Shown piece by piece: positions 35,713 through 43,778 of a stretch of 64,000 nt of DNA. The position numbers and the translations under genes were made by a program. Below the pieces are notes generated by a model. The model was not told where the DNA came from. It ran no database searches and saw only the letters and a program-made list of their open reading frames with translations. The stretch spans positions 62,001-126,000 of the forward strand of contig JARGPU010000002.1 in NCBI GenBank assembly GCA_029210325.1. The letters are read 5' to 3'. Every line of letters starts with the position of its first letter. Position 1 is the stretch's first letter. The DNA is from Alcanivoracaceae bacterium (GTDB lineage Bacteria; Pseudomonadota; Gammaproteobacteria; Pseudomonadales; Alcanivoracaceae).

Positions 35713-35847
35713 GGGGTGTCCTTGGGCGATGTCGACAGGGGCGCAAGGTTAGCAGAGAATCCCGGCTTCGTCAGGGGGGTCCGAGTCGGCGCAGCGCCAC
35801 CGGATATGCGTATAATGCGCCCCTGACTGAGTAAAGCGGGTATTCCC

Positions 35848-36924
35848 TTGAGCAAGTTTCACTGGATTGCGGACGACACGGCGCTGACGCAGCTGGGTAG
35901 CCAGCAGCAGGCTGGCGAGCGGTTGTTTATTGACACCGAATTTATGCGTGAGCGCACCTTCTGGCCGCGTCTGGCATTGCTGCAGGTGAATGACGGCCGT
36001 GGCTGTCACTTGATCGACCCGACCACCACCAGCGCCGAGCCAATGCATGACCTGTTGGCCTTGCGGCCGTTGGTTATGCACGCCTGCTCGGAGGACCTCG
36101 AAGCGCTGCGTATTGGCTGTAATGTTAAGCCCGCCGAGGTGATTGATACCCAGATCGGTGCAGCGCTGTGTGGCCATGATATGCAGACCAGCTATCAAAA
36201 GCTGGTGGAAACCCTGCTCGGTGTTAGCCTGCCGAAAACGGCCACCCGTACGGACTGGCTGCAGCGTCCGCTTAGCGCCGAGCAGCTTGAATATGCTGCC
36301 CATGATGTGGAGTACTTGCCCGGTATCTATCAGATTCTTTATGACCGTCTTGAGGCCCAGGGGCGCTTGGGGTGGTGGCGAGAGGAATGTGATCGTCTGG
36401 TGGCCGACTGCCAGCGCAGTACTGATCCAGATGATCTGTGGCGTCAGGTCAAAGGGGCGGCCTCGCTGGATGGCGAAGGACGTCGACGTCTGCGTCAATT
36501 GGCGATCTGGCGTGATGCCAGCGCTCGGCAGCGTGATATCCCGCGCAGCTTTATCCTTAAGGATGCGGAAATGCTTATGCTGGCCAGTCGCGGTGCCAGC
36601 CATCGTGGCCAGCTGGCAGAAACCGGCATGCACCCGTCGGCGTTGCGCCGTTTTGCTGATGCTTTGTTGGAAGTGCTGGCGCGGGCAGAGCAGGGAGAGA
36701 TACCGGAGCCACTACCCGGCATGCCGGAGCCGCACATCCGTGAGCGGATCAAGCGGCTGCGGGCCTATTTCAACAAGCTGGCAGAAGCTCACCAGCTGGC
36801 CCCAGAGGTGCTGGCACGGCGCCGCTGGGTCGAAGCTCTGGCTCGTGATCCAGAATGTCTGCCCGAACCTTTTGGGGGCTGGCGTGCTGGCCTGATCGGC
36901 AGCAGCCTGGGAGAGTTGATGTGA
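35848..36924 (+). CDS. rnd: Ribonuclease D
   Basis: 358 residues with an apparent TTG start (MSKFHWIADD); no better ATG is nearby and the family begins here. The DEDD exonuclease core is present: FIDTEFMRERTF (Asp, Glu), the MHACSEDLEAL segment (Asp) and the AEQLEYAAHDVEYL region (Tyr-x3-Asp). One or two HRDC domains follow. RNase D trims tRNA 3' ends. The stop overlaps the GTG start of ycgL by 4 bp (GTGA), so rnd-ycgL-ycgN form an operon. Confidence 0.96.
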   Translation: MSKFHWIADDTALTQLGSQQQAGERLFIDTEFMRERTFWPRLALLQVNDGRGCHLIDPTTTSAEPMHDLLALRPLVMHACSEDLEALRIGCNVKPAEVIDTQIGAALCGHDMQTSYQKLVETLLGVSLPKTATRTDWLQRPLSAEQLEYAAHDVEYLPGIYQILYDRLEAQGRLGWWREECDRLVADCQRSTDPDDLWRQVKGAASLDGEGRRRLRQLAIWRDASARQRDIPRSFILKDAEMLMLASRGASHRGQLAETGMHPSALRRFADALLEVLARAEQGEIPEPLPGMPEPHIRERIKRLRAYFNKLAEAHQLAPEVLARRRWVEALARDPECLPEPFGGWRAGLIGSSLGELM

Positions 36925-37214
36925 TTGATGATCATCGCTTGCTATGCAGTGTTTTTCGCAGCCCGAAACGGGAGGGCATGTATCTGTACGTGCGCCGTGA
37001 TCAGGACTTGCGTGAACTGCCGGAAGCTCTGATGAAAGTGTTCGGCATCCCTGCTCACAGCATGGACCTGCTACTAAGTGCAGAAAAAAAACTGGCCCGC
37101 GTCGAGGCCGCAAAAGTTATCGCCCAGATTCGTGAGCAGGGTTTCTTTTTGCAGATGCCGCCACAGGACAATGAAGAGCCGCTACCGCTGGCGCGGAAGA
37201 ACCGTGATGCGTGA
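36921..37214 (+). CDS. ycgL: YcgL domain protein
   Basis: 97 residues from the GTG at 36921, which overlaps the rnd stop. The YcgL fold motifs CSVFRSPKREGMYLYV, LPEALMKVFG and GFFLQMPP are all present. The family is small and alpha/beta, of unknown biochemical role, and almost always coupled to rnd in Pseudomonas-like genomes. It overlaps ycgN by 8 bp. Confidence 0.93.
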   Translation: MIDDHRLLCSVFRSPKREGMYLYVRRDQDLRELPEALMKVFGIPAHSMDLLLSAEKKLARVEAAKVIAQIREQGFFLQMPPQDNEEPLPLARKNRDA

Positions 37215-37650
37215 GCGTTTCTGGGAAAACATTCCTCTGGCGGAAATGTCCGCTCAGGAATGGGAGTCCCTGTGCGATGGCTGTGGTCGTTGTTGTGTGA
37301 TCAAGCTCGAAGACGAAGACACTGCGGAACTACACTATACCGATGTGGCCTGTCGTTATCTGGACTGCGAGCGCTGCCGCTGCACCGATTATGAGGGCCG
37401 TAGTGTTAAGGTGCCGGATTGTCTCCGGATTACACCGGCGTTTTTGGCGGAGCGTTCCCGCTGGCTGCCGGAAACCTGTGCCTATCGGCAACTGCATGAG
37501 GGCAGGCCGCTGGAGCCCTGGCATCCGCTGATCAGTGGCGAAGGTGATACTGTTATTGCAGCAGGTATTTCAATGCGCGGAGAGTTGATTTCAGAAGCGC
37601 TGGTCGACCCCGACGATTATGAAAACCACTTGATTAACTGGGTGAGGTAA
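37207..37650 (+). CDS. ycgN: YcgN/UPF0260 family cysteine-rich protein
   Basis: 147 residues from the ATG at 37207. The cysteine pattern CDGCGRCC near residue 23, then CRYLDCERCRC, C in PDCLRI and C in PETCAYR, is that of the UPF0260 (CxxCxxCC zinc/iron-sulphur-like) family. It probably binds a metal or Fe-S cluster; the activity is unknown. It is the third gene of the rnd-ycgL-ycgN operon. Confidence 0.93.
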   Translation: MRERFWENIPLAEMSAQEWESLCDGCGRCCVIKLEDEDTAELHYTDVACRYLDCERCRCTDYEGRSVKVPDCLRITPAFLAERSRWLPETCAYRQLHEGRPLEPWHPLISGEGDTVIAAGISMRGELISEALVDPDDYENHLINWVR

Positions 37651-37652
37651 AC

Positions 37653-37997
37653 GTGGCATCTCAGGGTTTTATGGTGGCTTGGAGTTGGTATCTGGTGGCG
37701 TTGCTGGTGGTCGCCTGGGTGTTGTGGCGCGGCAGTCGTTTTCTTCCTTTGGTATGGCGAACGCTAATCACCATTTTGCCTGTGCTGGTAGCCTTGGTGC
37801 CGGCCCCGGTATCACTATTGCACGAATCGCTGGCACCGGCCTGGATCGTCGCCTTGTTCGACGGTCTGGTGCAGGACGAAGGCTCGTTCTGGCGGGCCGG
37901 AAAATGGGTGGTGCTGGCTGCATCGGTCAGTCTGCTCCCCGTTTTGCTGGCGGCGCGGATTCAGCGAAAGCAGCCCAGTGAGGCAGAGCCGCAGTGA
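37653..37997 (+). CDS. Hypothetical small membrane protein
   Basis: 114 residues with a GTG start preceded by GAGG. Three hydrophobic segments (about 8-24, 32-50 and 85-101) mark an integral membrane protein. The WAW-x3-RGSRFLPLVWRT region has basic residues typical of a cytoplasmic loop. It follows ycgN by 2 bp and overlaps the HIT gene by 4 bp, so it is a genuine operon member. MFS/MCE-like hits are not evident; function unknown. Confidence 0.8.
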   Translation: MASQGFMVAWSWYLVALLVVAWVLWRGSRFLPLVWRTLITILPVLVALVPAPVSLLHESLAPAWIVALFDGLVQDEGSFWRAGKWVVLAASVSLLPVLLAARIQRKQPSEAEPQ

Positions 37998-38443
37998 GCG
38001 ACTGTCTGTTCTGCCACATCATTGACGGCAGTGAGCCTGCCAGTGTCATCTATCAGGATGAGCTGGCGATGGTGATTCTTGATTTGTTTCCGGTTAGTTG
38101 TGGCCATGCTCTGGTGATTGCCCGGCAGCATGCAGCTCAGCTTTGTGGACTCGATGAGGGGGTGTCGGCACACCTGTTGATGCTTGCCGAAAAAGTAATG
38201 GCAGCGCAGAAAAAGCTGGATAGCTCAATCGCCGCGCATAACCTGTTGGTAAATGACGGCAAGGTTGCCAACCAGCATGTGCCGCATGTACATCTACACG
38301 TTATTCCGCGCCGTCACGGCGACAATGCCAAGACAGTACTGAGTTGGACAACCCGGTTTATGCAACGCTTTAACCTGCAGTCTCGCCGCGAACGGCTAAA
38401 CCGCCTTGCTGCCGCATTGCGCGAGCAGCTTGAGGTCAGTTAA
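37994..38443 (+). CDS. HIT family nucleotide-binding protein
   Basis: 149 residues from the GTG at 37994. The CLFCHIIDG start and the histidine triad HVHLHVIPR define a HIT-family (HINT/Fhit-like) nucleotide hydrolase or AMP-lysine hydrolase. The C-terminus (RFNLQSRRERLNRLAAALRE) is helical and basic. It ends the rnd-ycgL-ycgN operon and overlaps the convergent PilZ gene by 8 bp. Confidence 0.93.
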   Translation: MSDCLFCHIIDGSEPASVIYQDELAMVILDLFPVSCGHALVIARQHAAQLCGLDEGVSAHLLMLAEKVMAAQKKLDSSIAAHNLLVNDGKVANQHVPHVHLHVIPRRHGDNAKTVLSWTTRFMQRFNLQSRRERLNRLAAALREQLEVS

Positions 38444-38777
38444 ACAGGTCTTCCCAGCCGCGCAGGTTCTCGCTGCTTGGCAAGATTTCTATGCCCGCCA
38501 CCAGTCCTTCCTTGCTATCACGCAGCCAGTTGACCCGGCCATCAAGGTGATAAGTGCCGAGATCGTCAAGCAAGGCGATCCAGATATCCACCAGCTGGCC
38601 CTCGGCCAACGGTTCTTCAAGTCGAACTTGCAGGCCAGACGCGGACATATCCACGGTTGAGCAGTACAGCGCGTCCAGCTGCAGCGTTGCCAGCGGATCA
38701 TTTACAGGACGTACCGCCAGTGTCTCCTCGCGCATTAAACGGGGGTGCCGGCGTTTGTCTTTATGCTCATCACTCAT
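38436..38777 (-). CDS. PilZ domain protein (cyclic-di-GMP binding)
   Basis: 113 residues. The two c-di-GMP contact motifs are intact: RxxxR at 9-13 (RRHPR) and D/NxSxxG at 43-48 (DMSASG), followed by the beta-barrel strands (GLQVRLEEPLAEGQLVDIWIALL, VNWLRDSKEG). It is a stand-alone PilZ protein. It starts 4 bp after the stop of the 49-residue membrane protein, which itself starts 15 bp after the TRAP permease, so c-di-GMP may modulate this transporter unit. It overlaps the convergent HIT gene by 8 bp. Confidence 0.9.
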   Translation of the reverse strand: MSDEHKDKRRHPRLMREETLAVRPVNDPLATLQLDALYCSTVDMSASGLQVRLEEPLAEGQLVDIWIALLDDLGTYHLDGRVNWLRDSKEGLVAGIEILPSSENLRGWEDLFN

Positions 38778-38781
38778 CGAC

Positions 38782-38931
38782 TTATCCGTAGATCATCCGG
38801 TCAACGACAGCGGCGGATGCGGCGATCACAAACACCACTACTGCCAGAAAAGCGACAAACTTCAGGAACGGCTTGAGCGTTGGCAGCGGCTCCGTGGGGC
38901 GCTGCGGCTTTTTACCTGAAGTGTCGCTCAT
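38782..38931 (-). CDS. Small single-span membrane protein (49 residues)
   Basis: Found by reading the gap between the permease and the PilZ gene. ATG at 38931, preceded by GGAGACAAAG (GGAG seven bases upstream), stop TAA at 38782. The N-terminus is hydrophilic and basic (MSDTSGKKPQRPTEPLPTLK); the hydrophobic span FVAFLAVVVFVIAASAAVV occupies about residues 24-42; the tail is short (DRMIYG). It is compatible with an accessory subunit of the TRAP permease, whose stop is 15 bp upstream. No family recognised. Confidence 0.8.
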   Translation of the reverse strand: MSDTSGKKPQRPTEPLPTLKPFLKFVAFLAVVVFVIAASAAVVDRMIYG

Positions 38932-38946
38932 CTTTGTCTCCATCGC

Positions 38947-41247
38947 TTACAGGCCACCACCGTAGGTGGCCTTCTGGAACATCCAGCCATGCAGGTCTTC
39001 AGACAGAAGTGGCGCATAAGACACAATTAGCAGGGCGGACAACATGATAATGATCGGTAGCGCGTATTTCTCGTGACGGCGCAGGAAGCTGGCCTGCCCG
39101 GGCGCGATCTTGGCACTCTCAACTTCATCATCACCGACCACTTGCCTCGCCAACAGATGGTTCAGCGCCACCGGCGGAGTCAGATAGCCAAGCTCGAAGG
39201 CAACCAGAGTAATCATCCAGAAGTGCAGCGGATCAATACCATTGGCAAATGCCACCTGAGCGATGGTCGCGTTCACCAGAATCACAGCGCCGTAGGGGTC
39301 CATGATCATGCCGATGATTACCATGGTGACAACCAGAATAGTGGTCGCGATCCAGATATTGGCAAAGGTTTCCGGCAGCATTTCCATCAGGCCGGAGCGC
39401 TCAATAATCCCGCCGGTGCTTACAGACAGGGCCATCAACATCAGCAGGGCACCGATATGACCGGTGGTTTCATTGGTAGCCAGACGCAGGGAGCTCTCCA
39501 TGCCCTTGCCAATTTCGCCATCATTGGCGTGGACCACCTTCTCGGTCAGCGGCTTGGTATTAAACAGGTAGTTGCTTGCCAGAATGCCGAGGATCAGCAG
39601 GTTGCGTACCACCAGTCCGGCCACATCAGCTTCTTCAACCGCACCATTGAAGATGCGCATGAACGAGATGCCGATCAGTGCAAGTAGCGCAAGAGAAGCA
39701 ATGTGAACAACGTGCTTGCTTAGTTTTTCGTAAAGCAGCACACCAATCAGCATCAGCGGCAGAATGATCGGGGCCGAGAATTCATCGGTCCGGCGATCCA
39801 GAACATCACGGAAGAATACAGCCACTACAATGATCATCAGCGCGTAGGGAGCCAGTGGAGCAAGCGCCCGGATGCTCTTTGGTACTGCTTCAGAGAACGG
39901 CGCGATACGTGACGGCTGAGTGCGGAAGAGCTGGGACACAAGGAAGAACAGCACAATGCTGAGCACGTAAACCTTGAAGCCGGAATCGAACAGCTCGTTG
40001 GTGGTTACGCTGCGGTTCAGAGCAGCGATGATCACTACAAGCAGACAGGGGCGTAGTACCACACCCATGGAGCCAGACATGGCGGTCGCAGCCAGAGCCA
40101 GCTGCTTGCGGGCACCGGCGCGAATCAGTTCCTGATAGATCACTGCGCCGGCGGCGATAATAAAGATACCGGAAGCGCCAGTGAAGGCGGTGGGGAAGGC
40201 GGCCAGCGCCAGCACAACAAAACACATTAGCTCCGGAGACATATTCCAGGGACGCAGCACATCAAAGGCCAGCTGAGCCATGCGGGTTTGCTTCAGCATC
40301 ATGCCGATCCAGATATACAGGGCCAGGTTCAGGAACATGGTGGAAAGTTCCATCATCATGCCCAGATACACGCTTATGCCGTGGTAATAGCCCTGTGACA
40401 TGAACTGAGCGCCGGCTGATAGGCACATAAAGCTGTACAGCGGAATAGTCAGGAAGGCATGGCCCCAGCCGCCTCCTTGCTCCAGATCCTTGGGTGGCTT
40501 GATCAACTGATACAGGTTGATCACTGACAGCAGGGAGAAACCCATGATCCAGAATACGTGCAGATAGAAGTCATGAACCTGCACTCCCTGATCCATACTT
40601 ATCTGCTCTTGACCACGGTAAACGGTGGCAGACATCAGCAACATCAGGTTGGCTAGCAGCTGTGCAGAAGTGCCAACGTAGTGATCCTTGGCAGTGCGCA
40701 CCGGGCGCAGAGAAATGTGATGACGCTGCAGGGTGGTGGTGGCCGCACAGATCAGCAGCAGCACGCACAGCAGCAGGCGTTTGTAGTTGCCAAGGCTAGT
40801 GACAATGGCGGCTACGCCCGTTTCCAGGTTGCGGAATGCAATCACCCCAGGGGTAACGCGCTCCTGAACTCGCTGAAACGACTCCCAGCGCTCGCGGCAG
40901 ATTTCACGTGAGCTTTCCAGGGACTGCCGGATGGCACCTTCATCGACTTCGCTGCCGAAAATACCGGCCAGTGGGTCATCAGCCATGGCAGCAGTCTGCT
41001 CGCGAACGGCACGCGACACTTCAGATTCGATATCCGGGTCACGATTACAGGTCGGCTCACTTACCAGGCCGGCACTGCGTAGTTCGAAATAACCCTGCCA
41101 AGAGGTCTCACCAATTTTCAGTAGCTGGGAGTGGATAATCTCGCCAGATGCCAGAAAGATGGTCAGCAGCAGAATGACAATGGTGGGGAGTGATGACAGC
41201 CACTCACCCGCAGAGCGGTTGGCCACGGTAATAGTGCTTTTATGCAT
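38947..41247 (-). CDS. TRAP-type transporter permease, fused small and large (DctQM-like)
   Basis: 766 residues from the ATG at 41247 (MHKSTITVANRSAG); an in-frame start 27 codons earlier lacks a site. A first membrane helix (about 17-35) is followed by a roughly 100-residue soluble segment with two cysteines (TCNRD, EICRERW), probably periplasmic, then at least three DctQ-like spans, then the DctM-like large domain with about 12 helices. Large-subunit signatures are GSMGVVLRPCLLVVIIAAL, the MDPYGAVILVNATIAQVA segment and FELGYLTPPVALNHLLA. It should import a solute, driven by ions, from the adjacent binding protein. Ends with a GGG-rich tail. Confidence 0.88.
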   Translation of the reverse strand: MHKSTITVANRSAGEWLSSLPTIVILLLTIFLASGEIIHSQLLKIGETSWQGYFELRSAGLVSEPTCNRDPDIESEVSRAVREQTAAMADDPLAGIFGSEVDEGAIRQSLESSREICRERWESFQRVQERVTPGVIAFRNLETGVAAIVTSLGNYKRLLLCVLLLICAATTTLQRHHISLRPVRTAKDHYVGTSAQLLANLMLLMSATVYRGQEQISMDQGVQVHDFYLHVFWIMGFSLLSVINLYQLIKPPKDLEQGGGWGHAFLTIPLYSFMCLSAGAQFMSQGYYHGISVYLGMMMELSTMFLNLALYIWIGMMLKQTRMAQLAFDVLRPWNMSPELMCFVVLALAAFPTAFTGASGIFIIAAGAVIYQELIRAGARKQLALAATAMSGSMGVVLRPCLLVVIIAALNRSVTTNELFDSGFKVYVLSIVLFFLVSQLFRTQPSRIAPFSEAVPKSIRALAPLAPYALMIIVVAVFFRDVLDRRTDEFSAPIILPLMLIGVLLYEKLSKHVVHIASLALLALIGISFMRIFNGAVEEADVAGLVVRNLLILGILASNYLFNTKPLTEKVVHANDGEIGKGMESSLRLATNETTGHIGALLMLMALSVSTGGIIERSGLMEMLPETFANIWIATTILVVTMVIIGMIMDPYGAVILVNATIAQVAFANGIDPLHFWMITLVAFELGYLTPPVALNHLLARQVVGDDEVESAKIAPGQASFLRRHEKYALPIIIMLSALLIVSYAPLLSEDLHGWMFQKATYGGGL

Positions 41248-41442
41248 GGTCGTCCCGGTTGTTGTTATGGGGCCGGATATCGGCGGTGGATTGACGCGAC
41301 TTCCGGACGTCCGGCATGTACGCGACACAGTGAATCGGATTCTATGCCACGCGGCTTTGCTTGCCTACCGCGAAAACTGGCTGAAAAGGACAAATATGGT
41401 TAAAAAACAGGCAGTCAGGCATTGGCCTGAAGATTCAAACAG

Positions 41443-41465
41443 AAACGGGGCCAAAGGCCCCGTTT
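41443..41465 (-). terminator. Hairpin between the binding-protein gene and the TRAP permease
   Basis: AAACGGGGCC-TTT-GGCCCCGTTT on the minus strand, a 10-bp perfect stem 29 bp after the stop of the solute-binding gene, followed by CTGTTTG. It would act as a partial terminator or mRNA-stabilising hairpin, raising binding-protein output over permease. Confidence 0.8.
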
Positions 41466-41494
41466 CGTCTTGATTGTATATTGCTTGCCGGCAC

Positions 41495-42508
41495 TTACTC
41501 TTGCCGGTTTACACATTCGGCCCGTGAAGCATCCAGTTTGCAACGAATACCGATTAGCAGGCGCATCATGTCGGCGTCATAAATACCTTCATCACGCAGG
41601 GCGATACGGGATTCGCGCATCATTTCGTCGTAACGGACACGATCAGCTTCCGGGATACGGATCCACCACTTCTGATCCACTTCCTTCTCGGCGTTTTCGA
41701 CAATGCGCATGGCCTTATCGAACTGGCTGGCCACATATTGTCGTGACTTCTGGCCAAAGCCCTCAGGGAACAGTTCGTGGCGAGTCAGGATCTGCAGGGT
41801 CAGCTGGCCCAGTACGTAGTCAACAATACCGCCATTCGGCTGCATGCCCTTGTACAGTTCCAGAGCCGAGTAGGCCATCATCGGAGCGAAGCAGATATCC
41901 ACATTGCCATTGTTGAAACGGCCAGCAAAGTTGGTGATGTCGGACAGCACCGGTGACATGCCAACCCGTGAGGCCATCTTTGCCTGCGCCGTGTCGTACT
42001 CCATTACCGAAATGGACTTGCCTGCCAACTTGTTAACATTGTTGATGGAGCGGTCCTTAACGAACAGGTAAGCCGCTCCCATAGGTGCAATGCCGACCAC
42101 TTCGAACGGGCCGTTAACCAGCTTCTCGTTGATCTTGGGGTGGCCACTGGCAAGGATCTTGATTACTTCCTGAACATGCCGATAGGTGGGCAGGGTGGCG
42201 ATTGAGTCGAGGCTGCCGGTGTAGCTGTTCAGAGAGCGTGCCCGGATGCCTGTGATGGCGGCCGCATCGCACTGGCCCGCCTTCAGGTCTTCCATGGCGA
42301 CCTTCTCTTCGGTGTGAACCTTGAGATCGAAATCCACGCCCCAGGCCAGCGCCGCAGTGCGGTAGTCGCGCATCATGTTAAAGGTATCGCCGGACTGGCC
42401 AACGATATCGAAGATGCACAGGGTGCGCTTTTCCATGGCGCTGGCGGGCAGCGAAGCCAAGCCGAGCACAGCGGCGGCGGCAAGGGCTACAAGTTTGTGG
42501 TGACGCAT
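41495..42508 (-). CDS. Periplasmic putative solute-binding protein, AdeT1/2-like family (paralogue 2 of 4)
   Basis: 337 residues with a Sec signal peptide (KLVALAAAAVLGLASLPASA). Family core is intact: KRTLCIFDIVGQSGDTFN, AMEDLKAGQCDAAAITGIRARSLNSYTGSLDSIA, GAAYLFVKDRSINNVNKLAGKSISVMEYD, ALELYKGMQPNGGIVDYVLGQLTLQIL and the terminal GIRCKLDASRAECVNRQE. It is the most divergent of the four (ends NRQE rather than NPVE). It lies 33 bp after the TatT-like lipoprotein and 247 bp before the permease start, so it is the most likely dedicated receptor for this transporter. Confidence 0.88.
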   Translation of the reverse strand: MRHHKLVALAAAAVLGLASLPASAMEKRTLCIFDIVGQSGDTFNMMRDYRTAALAWGVDFDLKVHTEEKVAMEDLKAGQCDAAAITGIRARSLNSYTGSLDSIATLPTYRHVQEVIKILASGHPKINEKLVNGPFEVVGIAPMGAAYLFVKDRSINNVNKLAGKSISVMEYDTAQAKMASRVGMSPVLSDITNFAGRFNNGNVDICFAPMMAYSALELYKGMQPNGGIVDYVLGQLTLQILTRHELFPEGFGQKSRQYVASQFDKAMRIVENAEKEVDQKWWIRIPEADRVRYDEMMRESRIALRDEGIYDADMMRLLIGIRCKLDASRAECVNRQE

Positions 42509-42541
42509 AATTCAGTTCTCTCTATTGCAGGACGCCAATAA

Positions 42542-43570
42542 TTAAAGAAGGTCGTCGATATTGATGGAAGACTGGTTTTTAGCTGCATCGTCCCAGAACG
42601 TGCCCAAGCCTCCCAGCGGAGTGCGGCGGCCAGTGGCTTCAGTCCACAGGCGATCAGAGATCGAGCTGACCATGGTCGCAGCCATGGTGTCGATCATGCG
42701 GTATTCCGCGTTGACCTTGTCGCTTTTGGCGAAGTCACGGATGGCCTTGCGCAGGTGCTCATCGTCACCTTTGCTGTAGGCGGCCATGGCATACATGGCG
42801 CTGCCCAGACGGACACCATTACGGAAGCCAGCATCAGCGGCCTTTTGTAGCTCTTCCCATGGCTGGGCGTTGGCCGGGGCCAGCATCGGCAGGATGCTCC
42901 AGACAGACGCACGAATACCACGCGGAGCGCCCCACCATTCGTCATTGTTCAGACAGGTCACGCCGCGCTCAACCTTGGCAGCGATATCCCGCGGTACACC
43001 TACAGAGCCATCGGCAATGCCGTCGTTCATCAGCGCCTGCAGACCACCCACCATGCCGATCATCCATACCAGCTGGTCAAACTCCTTCTTCAGTTTCGGG
43101 CACTCGCCGTCCTTCGGGTGCTTGAAGGCGGCCATCAGGCGGTTATATGACTCCAGCTGACGCTTGGCCGATATGGCGGCGTAACGTTTCTGCAGAATGC
43201 GGGCATCCTGTGCTTCCGCCACGTTGCCTTGCTTAACGGCACGCAAGTAGCGCATTTCCTGCTCCAGCGACAGCTCTTCAGTACAGCTGGCAGCGGTGAC
43301 ATACATCAGCACGGCAAGTTTGTCCGGATTTGAGCCCACCCGTTCAAATGACATAAGTAGGGGGGTTTGAGCTTCGCCAGCGGCGCAGGCAATACGGGTG
43401 TCGTCGTCCGACATCATGTGCGGCAGCATTTCTGAGCGGCCGAAGCCCATCAGAATATCACCCGTGGACTTGTAGACGATTCCACAGCCTTGCAGAACGA
43501 GCAGGGCGGCTCCCAGCAACACAGCGCGGGTAGCTGCCATCGGGGAGGGCATAAAGGCAGTCGGGGTCAT
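42542..43570 (-). CDS. TatT-like lipoprotein (TRAP transporter T-component, TPR fold)
   Basis: 342 residues. Signal peptide with lipobox LQGC, so Cys29 would be lipidated and the protein anchored in the outer (or inner) membrane facing the periplasm. The rest is all-helical with TPR-like repeats (regions around ESYNRLMAAFKH, VWMIGMVGGLQALMNDG, EELQKAADAGFRNGVRLGSAMYAMAAYS and LRKAIRDFAKSDKVNAEYRM). This matches the TatT family, trimeric lipoproteins that bind TRAP solute-binding proteins in TPAT systems (Treponema Tp0956/Tp0957). It starts the minus-strand unit TatT-SBP-permease-small protein-PilZ and is divergent from the kinase gene. Confidence 0.8.
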   Translation of the reverse strand: MTPTAFMPSPMAATRAVLLGAALLVLQGCGIVYKSTGDILMGFGRSEMLPHMMSDDDTRIACAAGEAQTPLLMSFERVGSNPDKLAVLMYVTAASCTEELSLEQEMRYLRAVKQGNVAEAQDARILQKRYAAISAKRQLESYNRLMAAFKHPKDGECPKLKKEFDQLVWMIGMVGGLQALMNDGIADGSVGVPRDIAAKVERGVTCLNNDEWWGAPRGIRASVWSILPMLAPANAQPWEELQKAADAGFRNGVRLGSAMYAMAAYSKGDDEHLRKAIRDFAKSDKVNAEYRMIDTMAATMVSSISDRLWTEATGRRTPLGGLGTFWDDAAKNQSSINIDDLL

Positions 43571-43778
43571 CGGGACTTCTCCGGGTTATTGTTATTCGTG
43601 GTTCTGGCGAGATTAGGGTCGCCTAAACTACCCAATGGCCCGCGCCGGTACAAGCCGGCGGTTACAAAACGCAACGTGGCTGTTACGGTGGTAGCGATAT
43701 GCGACGGTTGTCCGATAGCGTGCCGGTTACGTATCAGTAACAATTGCGCCCCTATAGTGTGCAACCTGCGAGGACAAG

